A stretch of DNA of 64,000 nt, taken from Lachnospiraceae bacterium (GTDB lineage: Bacteria; Bacillota; Clostridia; Lachnospirales; Lachnospiraceae). Below, one piece after another: positions 63,076 through 64,000 of the stretch (position 1 is its first letter; each line of letters begins with the position of its first letter). Both the position numbers and the translations under genes were made by a program. The stretch lies in assembly GCA_910575445.1 (NCBI GenBank), contig CAJTFW010000010.1, positions 1 through 64,000 of the forward strand, in the 5' to 3' direction. The notes below the pieces were generated by a model. That model was given only the letters and a program-made list of their open reading frames with translations, was not told the DNA's origin and ran no database searches.

Positions 63076-63630
63076 ATGGTTGACGTAAATATGCCTAACA
63101 CATTACTCGTAAATGGAAAAGAATATAAGATTATTGGGCTTTTGGGAAAAGGTAAAGGCGGTTATTCTTATTTAGCAAGCGATGGAGAGCAACAGTATGT
63201 TTTAAAGCAGATACATCACGAGCCATGCAGTTATTATCAGTTTGGCAATAAGATTCAGGCAGAGATAAATGATTATAATAGACTGAAAAAAATTGGTATC
63301 AGAATCCCCGAAATGATAGATGTTGATATAGTGAATGAAAGGATTTTGAAAGAATATATCGAGGGCAGAACCATATATGAACTTGTAAAATCTGATTGTA
63401 TGAAAAACGAATACATAGAACAGATAAAAGATATGTGCAGTCTGCTCTATCCCGCAAACACCAACATTGATTATTTTCCCACAAATTTTGTGGTGCAGAA
63501 CAGATTGATATATTATATTGATTTTGAATGTAACGATTATATGGAAGAATGGAATTTTGAAAATTGGGGGATTTTGTACTGGTCAAAAACAGAAGAATTT
63601 CTGAAATATTTGGCTGAACATTCGCAATGA
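63076..63630 (+). CDS. Protein-kinase-like protein, short
   Basis: This 184-residue protein starts eight bases after GGAGG; a longer overlapping frame is rejected. It has a glycine-rich loop LLGKGKGGYSYLA, the ATP lysine in YVLKQI, EYIEGRTIYELV as hinge, and a catalytic-loop-like TNFVVQNRLIYYIDFECNDY. It is much shorter than full kinases and the HxD motif is replaced by YFPTNF. It may be a small kinase of the aminoglycoside-phosphotransferase/RIO type or a pseudokinase. Confidence 0.7.
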   Translation: MVDVNMPNTLLVNGKEYKIIGLLGKGKGGYSYLASDGEQQYVLKQIHHEPCSYYQFGNKIQAEINDYNRLKKIGIRIPEMIDVDIVNERILKEYIEGRTIYELVKSDCMKNEYIEQIKDMCSLLYPANTNIDYFPTNFVVQNRLIYYIDFECNDYMEEWNFENWGILYWSKTEEFLKYLAEHSQ

Positions 63631-63693
63631 TAAATTCCAGTTTGTTGAGTGATCAATCTACATGTTCAAAATTCAAACCAAGGGGGCTATTTG

Positions 63694-64000
63694 ATGGAAA
63701 CGCAATTTCCTTCCTTTTCGACATCTAAAACGCTTGTAAACATCGCTGCCTATTTTCTGTTGTTTTTGGCTGGAGATTTGGCGAACAGTATCATTTTTGA
63801 CCGGCTTTTTTCACTTGTCAAATTCCAGAATGCAAGTTTCTATGTCATATTGAGAATGTTGGGCTGTACTTTTGTTACCGCGTTTCTCTTTTGGCTTTAC
63901 ACAAACAAAGCTCTGCATTTGAAGATGAGTGATTTCAAAATCACATGGAACATCCAAGGCTGGGGCATTCTTTTATCCACTCTCTTGCCTGCCTTTGTTG
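63694..64000 (+). CDS. Membrane protein, possibly CPBP family (partial, cut by window end)
   Basis: It begins METQFPSFSTSKTLVNIAAY after AAGGGGGC and continues to the window edge (102 codons). It has hydrophobic segments near 15-35 and 48-68. The layout resembles the N-terminus of CPBP-type intramembrane proteases, often found next to bacteriocin and ABC transporter genes, but the signature motifs would lie beyond the window, so this is tentative. Confidence 0.55.
   Translation, partial: METQFPSFSTSKTLVNIAAYFLLFLAGDLANSIIFDRLFSLVKFQNASFYVILRMLGCTFVTAFLFWLYTNKALHLKMSDFKITWNIQGWGILLSTLLPAFV

Noticed and set aside
31250-64000. Prophage
   Set aside because: No capsid, tail, portal, terminase or lysis genes are recognised; PcfJ/PcfK and ParMR fit a conjugative or mobilisable element better, although no relaxase is visible in the window.

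Overview
The window looks like a Firmicutes chromosome of the family Lachnospiraceae. The 16S rRNA 5' end, the gene order around the origin, and the serS-DUF3881 pair all fit. It contains the replication origin. Left of about 9.8 kb genes run on the minus strand: 16S rRNA (cut by the window edge), tRNA-Ser, plsC, gyrA, gyrB, recF, yaaA, dnaN, dnaA. Right of it, on the plus strand, are rpmH, rnpA, yidD, yidC, jag, mnmE, mnmG and rsmG. DnaA boxes flank dnaA on both sides. The dnaA-dnaN gap carries a box, a GC tract and a run of TAG-like triplets resembling a DnaA-trio unwinding element.

From 16.8 to 26.3 kb the usual rsmG-parA junction is opened by an AT-rich block of small, mostly unrecognised proteins: a degenerate alpha/beta hydrolase, DUF4291, a Nim-type flavin protein, a GrpB-like protein, a lipoprotein, several immunity-like singletons and gene remnants. 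Four perfect parS sites (17826, 21320, 23057, 26256) are spread through it, just before parA and parB. Two related palindromic elements (18182-18234 and 23116-23347) also lie here. DUF4446, serS and DUF3881 follow.

At 30.9-31.25 kb is an attachment-site scar: one intact tRNA-Arg(CCT) preceded by three tRNA-like fragments in a 196-bp tandem duplication. Directly after it come eight copies of TGCTAATA, a tyrosine integrase and an excisionase-like protein. Base composition then rises sharply into an integrative element. Its core (33.5-50.4 kb) encodes a YqaJ nuclease, RecD2-like helicase, zinc-finger/Toprim primase-like protein, PcfK- and PcfJ-like proteins, a variant NAD-dependent DNA ligase, an actin-like ParM with a ribbon-helix-helix ParR partner, and an XRE regulator. 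No relaxase or type IV secretion gene is visible, so whether it is an ICE, an IME or another element stays open; the right end was not found. Two paralogous promoter-plus-structured-RNA cassettes (33565-33830 and 35382-35661) precede two gene blocks. Their stems show compensatory base changes, and I regard them as the most interesting feature here.

From 51.5 to 64 kb is regulatory and transport cargo: an AgrC/AgrA-type two-component pair divergent from a lipoprotein-ABC transporter operon, a VanR/VanS-like pair, an FtsX-type permease fragment, a YdcF-family membrane protein, and orphan genes including a kinase-like protein. A deleted histidine-kinase remnant and a shared GTAACATTTC operator suggest past duplication and loss. 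The final ORF is cut by the window end.
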